Positions 7,036 through 15,124 of a stretch of DNA of 37,628 nucleotides are shown here, piece by piece. Origin of the DNA: Flavobacteriia bacterium (GTDB lineage: Bacteria > Bacteroidota > Bacteroidia > Flavobacteriales_D > Crocinitomicaceae); NCBI GenBank assembly GCA_947458955.1, contig CANGZT010000008.1, positions 1 to 37,628 of the forward strand, written 5' to 3'. The translations under genes were made by a program, and so were the position numbers. The notes below the pieces were generated by a model that made no database searches, was not told where the DNA came from, and was given only the letters and a program-made list of their open reading frames with translations. Within the stretch, counting starts at the first letter, position 1; each line of letters starts with the position of its first letter.

Positions 7036-7056
7036 AATCTATAATTTTTGATAGTA

Positions 7057-7064
7057 CAAATATA
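7057..7064 (-). promoter_or_regulatory. -7 promoter element of the tiny-protein/GH3 operon
   Basis: Minus-strand TATATTTG matches TAnnTTTG exactly, giving initiation near 7050 and a leader of about 15 bases. It lies between rfaE2 and the tiny gene, so this operon need not depend on read-through from panD. Confidence 0.65.
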
Positions 7065-7080
7065 ATATAATTTTTAAGGT

Positions 7081-7596
7081 TTAAACCTTGATTTTAGAGA
7101 TAATATTCGTGGTTGAGTACCCTGCTTCTAAGTCGATTGTTTTCACTGTTCCGCCGATTGTTTTTACGAAATCACTACCTACAATGTATTTTTTATGGGT
7201 AGGATCAGTTTCATTCTCATCATAATCAGCTCCTTTCACAAGAATGGTGGGCTTGATTTTTTTGATAATTTCTTCGGGCGTTTTTTCATTAAAAAGAACC
7301 ACTAAATCTACAAACCCTAAACTTGCTAGTACTTGTAATCTAGCAGATTCATCATTGATAGGTCTTTCAGGACTTTTATTTTGGGCTTTGACAGAAGCGT
7401 CTGTATTGAGTGCAACGATCAATCGATTGCCTAGATCAGCAGCTTTTGCTAAATAAGTTACATGTCCTTTGTGAAGAATATCGAAACAACCATTTGTGAA
7501 TACAATTTGTTCGTTTTTTAATTTCCATGAAGCGACAAGTTGAGCTGCTTTTTCTACTGAAACGATTTTAGATTGTATGAAATCAATTCTCGACAT
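7081..7596 (-). CDS. rfaE2: D-glycero-beta-D-manno-heptose 1-phosphate adenylyltransferase
   Basis: Transfers AMP to heptose 1-phosphate to make the ADP-heptose precursor of lipopolysaccharide core, in the cytoplasm. At 171 residues it corresponds to the stand-alone C-terminal domain of HldE. The nucleotidyltransferase signature FTNGCFDILHKGHVTYL is at about 33-49, with its HxGH-like HKGH. KSPERPINDESARLQVLASL and VKGADYDENE are typical of the rfaE2 subfamily. It overlaps the upstream UPF0104-type membrane-protein gene by 14 bp, so the two are probably co-expressed. The kinase half (rfaE1) is not in the window. Confidence 0.93.
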   Translation of the reverse strand: MSRIDFIQSKIVSVEKAAQLVASWKLKNEQIVFTNGCFDILHKGHVTYLAKAADLGNRLIVALNTDASVKAQNKSPERPINDESARLQVLASLGFVDLVVLFNEKTPEEIIKKIKPTILVKGADYDENETDPTHKKYIVGSDFVKTIGGTVKTIDLEAGYSTTNIISKIKV

Positions 7597-8602
7597 CTTC
7601 TTTTAAGTGATTTTTGGGAAGTAATATGAATGAAATTAACCCAAGAATAATGAGTAATATGGTTTGTGATGCCCAGATAATCATTCCTATAGCATTTCCA
7701 ATGGCCAAAGCATTCGGGGTTTTGTCTTTCATCACGAAATTAACCACTAATCCAACTAATAAAGGAAAGGTTCCAATTCCGCCATTGGTAAACATAATTC
7801 CTAGTGAGCCGGCAATAAATCCAAGTAAAATTCCGCTAATTGGAAAATCTTTTGTCTCTTCAAGTGAATAAAAACAAACTCCAAAATAAGTGATGTATGA
7901 AATCCAAATGAAAAAAGTGTGTAAAATATAGCCTGTTGGATTTTTTGATTTAAGAATAGATGTTAATCCAGCGAAAATATCTTTAATAAAATCAATAATT
8001 TTTTTACGAAGTTCAGGCTTTTTTCTTAAGTATAAAATAGCAATTATTAAACCGATGGCTAAAACAATTTCGATGATTAATTTGATCGGTAAACCATCTT
8101 TTTTCGAAGCAGTTGGGGTAAATGTATTTTGTATTTCGTTAAAAATAGCTTTGAAGTCTTGAAAACCAATGAATGCGGTTATTGATGCCAGTATTAGTAA
8201 CATTACAAAATCCACTGCTCTTTCAGCGATAATTGTCCCAAAAGATTTAGAAAAAGGTACCCCTTCAGAACGGTATAACATGGCTGATCGAGAAGCTTCA
8301 CCTGCTCTAGGAATAGTAAGATTAATAATGTAACCAATCATCAATGAATGATATCGATTCCACAAACTGGTCTTATATCCAAGGGGCTCCAACATGTATT
8401 TCCATCGATAAGCCCGGGATAAAAAAGCGAAAAAACTTAAGATGACAGAAAGAATAATCCAAGTGTAATCAGCATTTTGAATCGCAAAGAAAAAATAATC
8501 CTTTGCTTTTGCATCCATGTTGTTAAAAAAATACCAAATTAGATAAACACCTAATAATAAGGGTAAGGTGATTTTCAGTCCTTTGATAAAAAGGGATTTC
8601 AT
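7583..8602 (-). CDS. lysylphosphatidylglycerol synthase TM-region/UPF0104 family membrane protein
   Basis: 339 residues of integral inner-membrane protein with about eight hydrophobic segments. The family signature TIPRAGEASRSAMLYRSEGVPFSKSFG is followed by IIAERAVDF, the conserved Gly-Glu and Glu-Arg core of the UPF0104/AglD/MprF flippase-like family. The MprF catalytic synthase domain is absent, so a transport or flippase-like role in the envelope is likelier than lipid lysylation. The gene starts 6 bp after panD and overlaps rfaE2 by 14 bp. The substrate is unknown. Confidence 0.85.
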   Translation of the reverse strand: MKSLFIKGLKITLPLLLGVYLIWYFFNNMDAKAKDYFFFAIQNADYTWIILSVILSFFAFLSRAYRWKYMLEPLGYKTSLWNRYHSLMIGYIINLTIPRAGEASRSAMLYRSEGVPFSKSFGTIIAERAVDFVMLLILASITAFIGFQDFKAIFNEIQNTFTPTASKKDGLPIKLIIEIVLAIGLIIAILYLRKKPELRKKIIDFIKDIFAGLTSILKSKNPTGYILHTFFIWISYITYFGVCFYSLEETKDFPISGILLGFIAGSLGIMFTNGGIGTFPLLVGLVVNFVMKDKTPNALAIGNAIGMIIWASQTILLIILGLISFILLPKNHLKEDVEN

Positions 8603-8608
8603 TAAGAA

Positions 8609-8956
8609 TTAGATAAGGTTAGTTTCTTCATTTGGAAAAACCAATGAGGGCTTGAATTTCTTCGCTTCTTCAAACTCCATATATCCATACCCTATGATGA
8701 TAATAGGATCTCCCACAGCTACTCTTCTCGCGGCAGGACCGTTTAAACAAATAGTTCCAGAATTAGCATCCCCTTTGATTACATAAGTTTCAAAACGTTC
8801 TCCGTTGTTAATATTAACAATCTGAACTTTCTCTCCCTCTATGATATTTGAGGCTTCCATCAGAGCTTCATCAATAGTGATACTTCCAATATAATTAAGA
8901 TCCGCTTGTGTTACGCGTACTCTATGAATTTTAGATTTTACGACTTCGATTAGCAT
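8609..8956 (-). CDS. panD: aspartate 1-decarboxylase
   Basis: Makes beta-alanine from L-aspartate for pantothenate and coenzyme A synthesis. The 115-residue proenzyme cleaves itself between Gly24 and Ser25 (NYIGSITID) to create the pyruvoyl cofactor. Tyr58 (ETYVI) and the [20 protein letters not shown] segment at about 72-91 are the usual active-site and core elements. It lies 72 bp downstream of panC, with which it supplies both halves of the same pathway step. An exact -7 element at 8976-8983 gives it its own promoter. Confidence 0.96.
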   Translation of the reverse strand: MLIEVVKSKIHRVRVTQADLNYIGSITIDEALMEASNIIEGEKVQIVNINNGERFETYVIKGDANSGTICLNGPAARRVAVGDPIIIIGYGYMEFEEAKKFKPSLVFPNEETNLI

Positions 8957-8975
8957 AATTTCGATTTTCGAGGAG

Positions 8976-8983
8976 CAAAGTTA
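8976..8983 (-). promoter_or_regulatory. -7 promoter element of panD
   Basis: Minus-strand TAACTTTG matches TAnnTTTG, 19 bp before the panD start codon. It lies in the gap after panC, so panD, the UPF0104-type gene and rfaE2 can be transcribed separately from panC. Confidence 0.6.
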
Positions 8984-9028
8984 CATTAATTATTAGTCTT
9001 AGGACATTAGATTGATAAAAAGTTCTAT

Positions 9029-9868
9029 CTAACTTAAAATCATATTATCAATTAATCGAATATGATTATTGTAAGCAGCAATACAAGCAACTAAATTGGA
9101 CTTGTTTTTTTCATCCAGTAAAGTCAAGGTATTTTGATCTACGATTTCAAGGTATTCTAAAGTTAATTTGCCTGATTTAAAAACTTCTAATGCCTTGTTT
9201 TCTAACTCGGAAATAGTTTCAAATTGCGTTAGATTTTTTTGGATAAAATCAAGTGTTTTGAAAATAATAAGTGCATCCTGCTTTTCTAATTCTGATAATC
9301 GAAGGTTTCTGCTACTTAATGCAAGTCCATTTTCTTCTCGTATGGTTGGACAAGCAACAATCTCAACAGGTAGCTTGAAAAAAGAAGTCATGTATTTTAT
9401 GACTGCAACTTGTTGAAAATCTTTCAATCCAAAATAAGCGCGCGTAGGTTTTACAACATCAAAAAGTCGATAAACGATTTGACAAACTCCTTGAAAATGT
9501 CCCGGTCGATATTTTCCTTCCATGACAGTTTCCAATTCTTTTAAATCAATTCCCTCAAATTGATAATTTTTGTAGATTTCCTCACTGCTTGGCATAAAAA
9601 GGAAATCACAGCCAAGTTTCTCCAAAATAGCTACATCTTCTTTTTCTTTTCTTGGGTATTTTTCAAGATCTTCAACCTTATTAAATTGAGTTGGATTGAC
9701 AAATATAGAGCAGATAACCAATTGATTATCTTTTTTAGCCGTTGTGATTAATGACCCGTGACCTTCATGCAAGGCTCCCATTGTCGGAACAAAACCAACA
9801 GTTGAGTTTCTATACTCAACGGAGTTTGTCAGTTCACTCAGTTCTTCTAATGTTCGGATTATAATCAT
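9029..9868 (-). CDS. panC: pantothenate synthetase (pantoate-beta-alanine ligase)
   Basis: Joins pantoate to beta-alanine with ATP to make pantothenate. The start at 9868 (MIIIRTLEEL) gives 279 residues, the usual length. The track's start at 9892 adds eight residues and would lie inside the -7 element at 9890-9897, so it is rejected. Motifs are PTMGALHEGHGSLI (nucleotide-binding HEGH), IFVNPTQFN, the Y-x-G-LKDFQQVAVI loop and TIREENGLALSSRN, which holds the KMSKS-like serine region. panD follows on the same strand, so beta-alanine supply and use are neighbours. The gene is divergent from the glycogen-synthase-like gene. Confidence 0.95.
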   Translation of the reverse strand: MIIIRTLEELSELTNSVEYRNSTVGFVPTMGALHEGHGSLITTAKKDNQLVICSIFVNPTQFNKVEDLEKYPRKEKEDVAILEKLGCDFLFMPSSEEIYKNYQFEGIDLKELETVMEGKYRPGHFQGVCQIVYRLFDVVKPTRAYFGLKDFQQVAVIKYMTSFFKLPVEIVACPTIREENGLALSSRNLRLSELEKQDALIIFKTLDFIQKNLTQFETISELENKALEVFKSGKLTLEYLEIVDQNTLTLLDEKNKSNLVACIAAYNNHIRLIDNMILS

Positions 9869-9889
9869 TTTAGAAATCTTAGATGCGTG

Positions 9890-9897
9890 CAAAACTA
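9890..9897 (-). promoter_or_regulatory. -7 promoter element of panC
   Basis: Minus-strand TAGTTTTG matches TAnnTTTG. Initiation near 9883 gives a leader of about 15 bases to the ATG at 9868. This site decides the panC start codon. Confidence 0.6.
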
Positions 9898-9928
9898 TTT
9901 ATTTTCTTCATGTTTCGCTAATTTTTTG

Positions 9929-9936
9929 TAATTTTG
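9929..9936 (+). promoter_or_regulatory. -7 promoter element of the glycogen-synthase-like gene
   Basis: TAATTTTG matches TAnnTTTG, 26 bp before the ATG at 9963. With the panC element it forms a compact divergent promoter pair about 40 bp apart. Confidence 0.6.
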
Positions 9937-9962
9937 CATACTTTATATTTTAACCTTACCTC

Positions 9963-10787
9963 ATGGAGAAAAAAAGAATTCTTTTTGTTTCACAAGAAAT
10001 AACTCCTTTTTTACCTAAAACAGAAATGTCTAACACCGCTAGAAGATTACCTCAAGTAATCCAAGATGCTGGTAAAGAGATTCGTGTTTTTATGCCGAAA
10101 TTCGGTGCAATCAATGAAAGACGTCATCAATTACATGAAGTAATTCGTTTGTCTGGATTGAATTTAGTTATTGACGACAAAGACCATCCTTTAATTATTA
10201 AAGTTGCTTCTATTCCTGCTGCAAGAATGCAGGTGTATTTTATAGATAACGAAGAGTACTTCAAAAGAAAAAATACAATTGAAGATGAAAATGGTGAAAT
10301 GTACAAAGACAACGATGAGCGTTCGATGTTTTTCTGTAGAGGTGTTTTGGAAACGGTTAAAAAATTAGGTTGGAAACCAGATATGATTCATTGCCATGGT
10401 TGGATGGCTTCTTTAATGCCATTGTATATCAAAAAAATGTACAACAAAGACCCACATTTTTCAGATACTAAAGTTGTTGTAAGCTTATATGATACCATTT
10501 TTGAAAATGGTTGGGATACAAGATTTAATGAAAAATTAAGTTTTGATGGGTTTGATGCTGAAATCACTGAAAACGTGAAAGATGCATCTTATTTAAATAT
10601 TCTTAATACTGCAATAAAGTATGCTGATGGTGTAACTGTGGGTTCAGAAAACTTAGATTCAGTTACGCAAGAAGTCTTTGATTCAGCGAATTGTGTTAAA
10701 TTAGCATATGTATCTGAAGAAAATCAAGCTCGTGTTTTCTCTGAATTTTTTGATAAAGTAATTGAAGAAGCTGTCGCTGCTGAATAA
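9963..10787 (+). CDS. short glycogen/starch-synthase-like protein (GT5 N-terminal domain only)
   Basis: 274 residues, against about 470 for normal GlgA. Only the N-terminal Rossmann domain of family GT5 is present: KKRILFVSQEITPFLPK at the start, IRVFMPKFGAINERRH near 40, and DMIHCHGWMASLMPLYIKKMY near 140. The KxGGL ADP-glucose-binding motif expected near residue 20 reads KTEMSNTARRLPQ, and the C-terminal nucleotide-binding domain is missing. The frame ends cleanly and the next gene abuts it, so this is not a fresh truncation. I recall such short homologues from Flavobacteria. Catalysis is doubtful; a regulatory or binding role is possible. It probably heads an operon with the DUF4270 gene and glmS. 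Confidence 0.8.
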   Translation: MEKKRILFVSQEITPFLPKTEMSNTARRLPQVIQDAGKEIRVFMPKFGAINERRHQLHEVIRLSGLNLVIDDKDHPLIIKVASIPAARMQVYFIDNEEYFKRKNTIEDENGEMYKDNDERSMFFCRGVLETVKKLGWKPDMIHCHGWMASLMPLYIKKMYNKDPHFSDTKVVVSLYDTIFENGWDTRFNEKLSFDGFDAEITENVKDASYLNILNTAIKYADGVTVGSENLDSVTQEVFDSANCVKLAYVSEENQARVFSEFFDKVIEEAVAAE

Positions 10788-12041
10788 TTGAAAAAGATCG
10801 TCTATATATTTGCTTTGTTCTCCATTATTTCTTGTAAAAAAGAAGTGAATAATAATGGCATTGGTATACTCACACCTGATGAACAATTCAAAGTTGGTGC
10901 TATTGATACTTTTGGTATAAAAACGAGCACTGTCTCATTAGATACCGCTGCTACTAACAACCCTGCTTATCTTTTGTTAGGTGCAAATAATGATCCTGTT
11001 TTTGGAAAAACAGTTGCTTCATTCTGTTCTCAAATGAGGTTAGTAACTACTTCTCCTAATTTTGGTGATCTAAGCAGTATAACTATAGATTCGGTTGTTT
11101 TGTCTATTAGGTACTCTGATTCTTATGGAGTAAATAAACCGTTGAAATTCTCTGTTTATAGATTGACTGAAGACCTTAAGGATCAAACGTATTATGCAAA
11201 TTCGATGATTATGGATGATGCTCAAAATCTGATGGAAGATGAAACTAAATTAGTTACGCCGAGATCTATTGGAGCATATTTTGTTACCAAAGCCAACGAT
11301 ACAATCTATGATCAAATCACTTTAAGATTAAAGGATGAATTTGGAAAAACGTTAATTCAGAAATCGATAGAATCACCAAGTACATATGCTTCCATAGAAA
11401 ATTTTAATGAGTGGTTTAAAGGTTTAAAAGTGGTTGCTAAAAATGAAAGTGTTATTGAAAATGAAGGGGCAATATATTACATTAGTTCATCACCGAGATT
11501 AATTATTTATTATTCCCAGAATGCGATCAGTAAAAAATATTCTTTCGAATTGAATCAAAAGGCTAATCGAGTGAATTTAATCAACTATGATAATGCTCAA
11601 TTTGAGTCTGGTAAAGGGCTTTTACAAAATAATGGGAATTTTTTCGCTCAATCCAATAAGTTGAGATCCTATTTGTCGATACCTACACTTTCTGATATTT
11701 CTCGAAATTCTGTTATTCATAGTGGAAAGTTGATTTTACCATATGATAAAAATCTAAGTGTAATTTATAATCCGGGTATTCAAGTTTCTGTTTCTATACC
11801 AAATTCGATTTCAGATAATAGATTAAGAGTGATTGGCTATGGAAATATAGATACTTCAAATCATGTTTTTGTTGTTGATATGAGAGAACATTTACAAAGC
11901 ATTGTTTCAGGAAAACGAATGAATTTAGGCTTTTACATTTCACCAAGAGAATTTAGTACAACAGCAACTAGAATCAAGTTTTTAAATGAGGGAACATCTG
12001 TTCCGAAATTATATTTGAAAGTTTCAAGTTTTAAACAGTAA
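10788..12041 (+). CDS. DUF4270-family lipoprotein
   Basis: A 417-residue surface or periplasmic lipoprotein of the Bacteroidota family DUF4270. The signal peptide MKKIVYIFALFSIISC ends in a lipobox whose cysteine is residue 16. The mature part is beta-rich with family features such as NPAYLLLGANNDPVFGKTVASFCSQMR and LTIDSVVLSIRYSD-type strands, and SPRLIIYYSQ near 237. The start codon is TTG and directly follows the TAA of the preceding gene (taattg), so translation probably depends on coupling. glmS follows after 4 bp. Function is unknown. Confidence 0.85.
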   Translation: MKKIVYIFALFSIISCKKEVNNNGIGILTPDEQFKVGAIDTFGIKTSTVSLDTAATNNPAYLLLGANNDPVFGKTVASFCSQMRLVTTSPNFGDLSSITIDSVVLSIRYSDSYGVNKPLKFSVYRLTEDLKDQTYYANSMIMDDAQNLMEDETKLVTPRSIGAYFVTKANDTIYDQITLRLKDEFGKTLIQKSIESPSTYASIENFNEWFKGLKVVAKNESVIENEGAIYYISSSPRLIIYYSQNAISKKYSFELNQKANRVNLINYDNAQFESGKGLLQNNGNFFAQSNKLRSYLSIPTLSDISRNSVIHSGKLILPYDKNLSVIYNPGIQVSVSIPNSISDNRLRVIGYGNIDTSNHVFVVDMREHLQSIVSGKRMNLGFYISPREFSTTATRIKFLNEGTSVPKLYLKVSSFKQ

Positions 12042-12045
12042 TATT

Positions 12046-13893
12046 ATGTGTGGTATTGTTGCATACATTGGAAAAAAAGAAGCTTTTCCAATTCTTATTA
12101 AAGGGTTATCAAGATTAGAATACAGAGGGTATGATAGTGCTGGTATCGCATTGTTAGATAGTGGCGAATTAAATCTTTATAAAAAACAAGGGAAAGTTGC
12201 AAACTTAGTTGAGTTTACAAACGGTAAAAATATTCATGGGAATGTTGGTATAGGTCATACACGTTGGGCTACTCATGGAGAGCCAAATGATGTAAATGCT
12301 CATCCACATTATTCAATGGATAAGCGAATTGCTGTAATTCATAATGGAATTATAGAAAATTACGACACAATCAGAGAGGAGTTGATTAAAAGAGGATATG
12401 TATTCAAGAGTCAGACTGATACTGAAGCTTTAGTGCATTTAATTGATGATATTCAGAAGACTGAAAAAGTTGAATTAATTGAGGCTGTTAGACACGCTTT
12501 ACAAAGTGTGATTGGGGCTTATGCTTTAGTTGTCATTTCTAAAGATCATCCAAATCAATTAATTGCTGCTAGAAAATCAAGTCCACTTGTAGTAGGTATT
12601 GGTGAAGATAATAGTGAGTTTTATTTAGCCTCAGACGCAACACCAATTGTTGAGTACACCAATCAGGTAGTTTATCTAAATGATGAAGAAATAGCTGTTG
12701 TTGATGTCAACGAAGGGTTAAGAATAACAAATATTGCAAATCAAGAGAAAACTCCTTACATACAAGAATTAGAATTGCACTTAGAAGCTCTTGAAAAAGG
12801 GGGATATGAGCACTTCATGATGAAAGAAATTTTTGAGCAACCTCGTTCGATACATGATTGTTTCAGAGGAAGGTTAAATGCAGCAGAAGGATTCGTGCAA
12901 TTAGGTGGTTTGAAAGATTATGAAAAAAGACTTTTGAATGCTAAAAGAATTGTATTTGTCGCTTGTGGTACATCTTGGCATGCTTGTCAAGTAGCTGAGT
13001 ATTTAATTGAAGATTTAGCTCGTATTAATGTTGAAGTTGAATATGCAAGTGAATTTAGATATAGAAATCCAATAATATCTGAAAAAGATGTGGTAATTGC
13101 TGTTTCGCAATCGGGCGAGACTGCTGATACTTTGGCTGCGTTGGAATTAGCAAAAGCGAGAGGAGCTTCTATTTTTGGAATCTGTAATGTGGTTGGTTCA
13201 TCTATTTCGCGTATTACGGATGCTGGTTCTTATACTCATGCTGGACCAGAGATTGGGGTAGCGTCAACCAAAGCATTTACGGCTCAGGTTACTGTTTTAA
13301 CTTTATTAGCTTTAAGATTAGCATACAAAAAAGAAACTTTAAGCAATTCTAGATTCAGATCATTATTAACTGAATTAGAAGCTATACCTGAAAAAGTAAA
13401 GCGTGTTTTAGATAAAAATGAGTTGATTAAAGAAATTGCAGCTCATTACAAAGATTCAGCGAATGCATTATATCTAGGTAGAGGAAGTTCTTTTCCAGTC
13501 GCTTTAGAAGGTGCGCTTAAATTAAAAGAGATTTCATACATTCACGCTGAAGGTTATCCAGCTGCTGAAATGAAACATGGTCCAATTGCTTTGATTGATG
13601 AGGATATGCCTGTATTTGTAATCGCTACTAAAGGGACTTCTTATGAAAAAGTGGTTAGTAACATACAGGAAGTGAAAGCTCGTAAGGGAAAAATCATTGC
13701 GATTGTAACAGAGGGCGATACTCAAGTAAAAGAAATGGCAGATCATGTTATCGAAATTCCTGCAACTGATGAACATTTAGTTCCATTGATTGCAACGATA
13801 CCGTTACAAATTTTATCTTATCACATTGCATTAATGAGAGGATGTAATGTTGATCAACCTAGAAATTTAGCAAAATCAGTAACTGTTGAGTAA
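12046..13893 (+). CDS. glmS: glutamine-fructose-6-phosphate aminotransferase (isomerizing)
   Basis: Makes glucosamine 6-phosphate from fructose 6-phosphate and glutamine, the entry to peptidoglycan and lipopolysaccharide amino sugars. The 615-residue length is normal. The N-terminal nucleophile glutaminase begins MCGIVAYIG with catalytic Cys2, followed by RLEYRGYDSAGIA, GHTRWATHGEPNDVNAHPH and HNGIIENY. Two SIS sugar-isomerase domains follow (VACGTSWHA, SQSGETADT, STKAFTAQV; then LGRGSSFPVALEGALKLKEISYIHAEGYPAAEMKHGPIALI). The end DQPRNLAKSVTVE is the conserved GlmS tail. It is last in its operon, before a strong terminator. No glmS ribozyme-like leader is seen; only 4 bp separate it from the previous gene. 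Confidence 0.97.
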   Translation: MCGIVAYIGKKEAFPILIKGLSRLEYRGYDSAGIALLDSGELNLYKKQGKVANLVEFTNGKNIHGNVGIGHTRWATHGEPNDVNAHPHYSMDKRIAVIHNGIIENYDTIREELIKRGYVFKSQTDTEALVHLIDDIQKTEKVELIEAVRHALQSVIGAYALVVISKDHPNQLIAARKSSPLVVGIGEDNSEFYLASDATPIVEYTNQVVYLNDEEIAVVDVNEGLRITNIANQEKTPYIQELELHLEALEKGGYEHFMMKEIFEQPRSIHDCFRGRLNAAEGFVQLGGLKDYEKRLLNAKRIVFVACGTSWHACQVAEYLIEDLARINVEVEYASEFRYRNPIISEKDVVIAVSQSGETADTLAALELAKARGASIFGICNVVGSSISRITDAGSYTHAGPEIGVASTKAFTAQVTVLTLLALRLAYKKETLSNSRFRSLLTELEAIPEKVKRVLDKNELIKEIAAHYKDSANALYLGRGSSFPVALEGALKLKEISYIHAEGYPAAEMKHGPIALIDEDMPVFVIATKGTSYEKVVSNIQEVKARKGKIIAIVTEGDTQVKEMADHVIEIPATDEHLVPLIATIPLQILSYHIALMRGCNVDQPRNLAKSVTVE

Positions 13894-13914
13894 TTATCAT
13901 TTATTATAGTATAA

Positions 13915-13946
13915 AAAAAGAGCGAAATGAAAATTTCGCTCTTTTT
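13915..13946. terminator. bidirectional terminator between glmS and phaC
   Basis: AAAAAGAGCGAAAT (13915-13928) and ATTTCGCTCTTTTT (13933-13946) form a perfect 14-bp stem with a gaaa loop. The A and T flanks give a U tract in both directions, suited to the converging glmS and phaC genes. Confidence 0.9.
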
Positions 13947-14004
13947 GTTTATGTTTGATCATTAATTTAACACTATGCATTAACAATTAATCATCATACT
14001 TTTG

Positions 14005-15060
14005 CTAGTCTCTTTCTTTCAGCCATTTAGTTACAGCCGGTGAAAGTTCTTTCTGTGATTTACCACCAACAAAAACACCAATATGCCCTCCTTCAAATTT
14101 GTAAATCGTCTTATCTTTTGTACCTACATAATCATTTAAAGGTGTTGTTGCAGTAGGAGGAACCAAGTGATCGTAAGTTGCATAGATATTAAGTAAAGGC
14201 ATAGTAAGATTTTTAAGGTCAACCTTTTTACCCCCCACTTCTAATTCACCTTTGATTAATTTATTTCCTTGGTATAAATCTTGCATAAATTGAAGGAAAC
14301 AAGCTCCAGCTTGATCTGGACTTGCATTGATCCATTTTTCCATGCGTAGGAAGTTTAACAATTTTGTTTTCTCTTCCATTGAATTGATAAGCCCTGTAGA
14401 TTTTTGGATTTTCATCATCGGCTTTAGCATTTCAAAACCATCATTTAAAAATGATCCCGGAACTAAACCATCAAATCCTTCAACTAACTTTTCAAAATCC
14501 ATATCCTTACTCCATCTGAACAATAATCCATCATTAACAGAAAAGTCAATAGGAGTAACATGTGTCACTAAATTTTTGATTTTTTCTGGGTAAAGTGAAG
14601 AATAAATCACGCTGAATGTACCACCTTGACAAATACTTAAAATATTGATTTTGTCAACTTTATTTTCTTTTCTAACGTAGTCTACACAATTGTTTATATA
14701 TCCGTTGATATAATCATCCATTGATAGGTATTTATCCATTTTAGTAGGATACCCCCAATCAATTAAATAAACATCTAGTCCTGCTTCTAATAAGTTTTTT
14801 ATGTAGCTTCTATCAGGTTGTAAATCTAGCATTTGATAGGTGTTTACAAGCGCATAAACAATTAAAACAGGAGTTTTATATGTAGCTTTAGTATCTCTAT
14901 TATATCGGTAAAGTTTTAATTTATCCTCATGGTATACTTCTGTTTTAGGTGTAGAAGCAATATCTACTTCCTGAATATCTTGAAGTAATTCCATTCCCTT
15001 AAGGAATTTTGAGGTATTATCAGAAAAATCTTTTAACATCGATAAATGAAAATCTTTCAT
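14005..15060 (-). CDS. phaC: class III polyhydroxyalkanoate synthase, PhaC subunit
   Basis: Polymerises (R)-3-hydroxyacyl-CoA into PHA at the granule surface together with PhaE. The 351-residue length fits class III synthases (classes I and II are about 560-600). The alpha/beta-hydrolase triad is visible: Cys144 in LSICQGG, Asp297 in ATYDHLVPP and His326 in EGGHIGVF. These sit five positions before Cys149, Asp302 and His331 of the Allochromatium vinosum enzyme. The DWGYPTKMDKYLSMDDYING segment near 101-120 is typical. The lipase-like box has Ser where Gly is usual (S-x-C-x-G). phaE lies directly upstream, separated by a terminator-like hairpin. Confidence 0.94.
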   Translation of the reverse strand: MKDFHLSMLKDFSDNTSKFLKGMELLQDIQEVDIASTPKTEVYHEDKLKLYRYNRDTKATYKTPVLIVYALVNTYQMLDLQPDRSYIKNLLEAGLDVYLIDWGYPTKMDKYLSMDDYINGYINNCVDYVRKENKVDKINILSICQGGTFSVIYSSLYPEKIKNLVTHVTPIDFSVNDGLLFRWSKDMDFEKLVEGFDGLVPGSFLNDGFEMLKPMMKIQKSTGLINSMEEKTKLLNFLRMEKWINASPDQAGACFLQFMQDLYQGNKLIKGELEVGGKKVDLKNLTMPLLNIYATYDHLVPPTATTPLNDYVGTKDKTIYKFEGGHIGVFVGGKSQKELSPAVTKWLKERD

Positions 15061-15079
15061 GTTTGAATTATTTTAAAAA

Positions 15080-15107
15080 AAAAGGGAAATGCTAACATTT
15101 CCCTTTT
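15080..15107 (-). terminator. terminator-like hairpin between phaE and phaC
   Basis: A perfect 12-bp stem, aaaagggaaatg (15080-15091) with catttccctttt (15096-15107), and a four-base loop. On the minus strand it is followed by a run of at least eight Ts, so it has the full form of an intrinsic terminator. It sits inside the phaE-phaC operon, where partial termination would give more phaE than phaC transcript. Confidence 0.75.
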
Positions 15108-15124
15108 CAAGATTATAAAATGAA

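Noticed and set aside
9869-9892. Longer panC start (MHASKISK) in the ORF track
   Set aside because: It would start inside an exact TAnnTTTG promoter element; the ATG at 9868 fits normal PanC N-termini.
12042-12045. glmS ribozyme
   Set aside because: Only 4 bp separate glmS from the previous gene, leaving no room for one.
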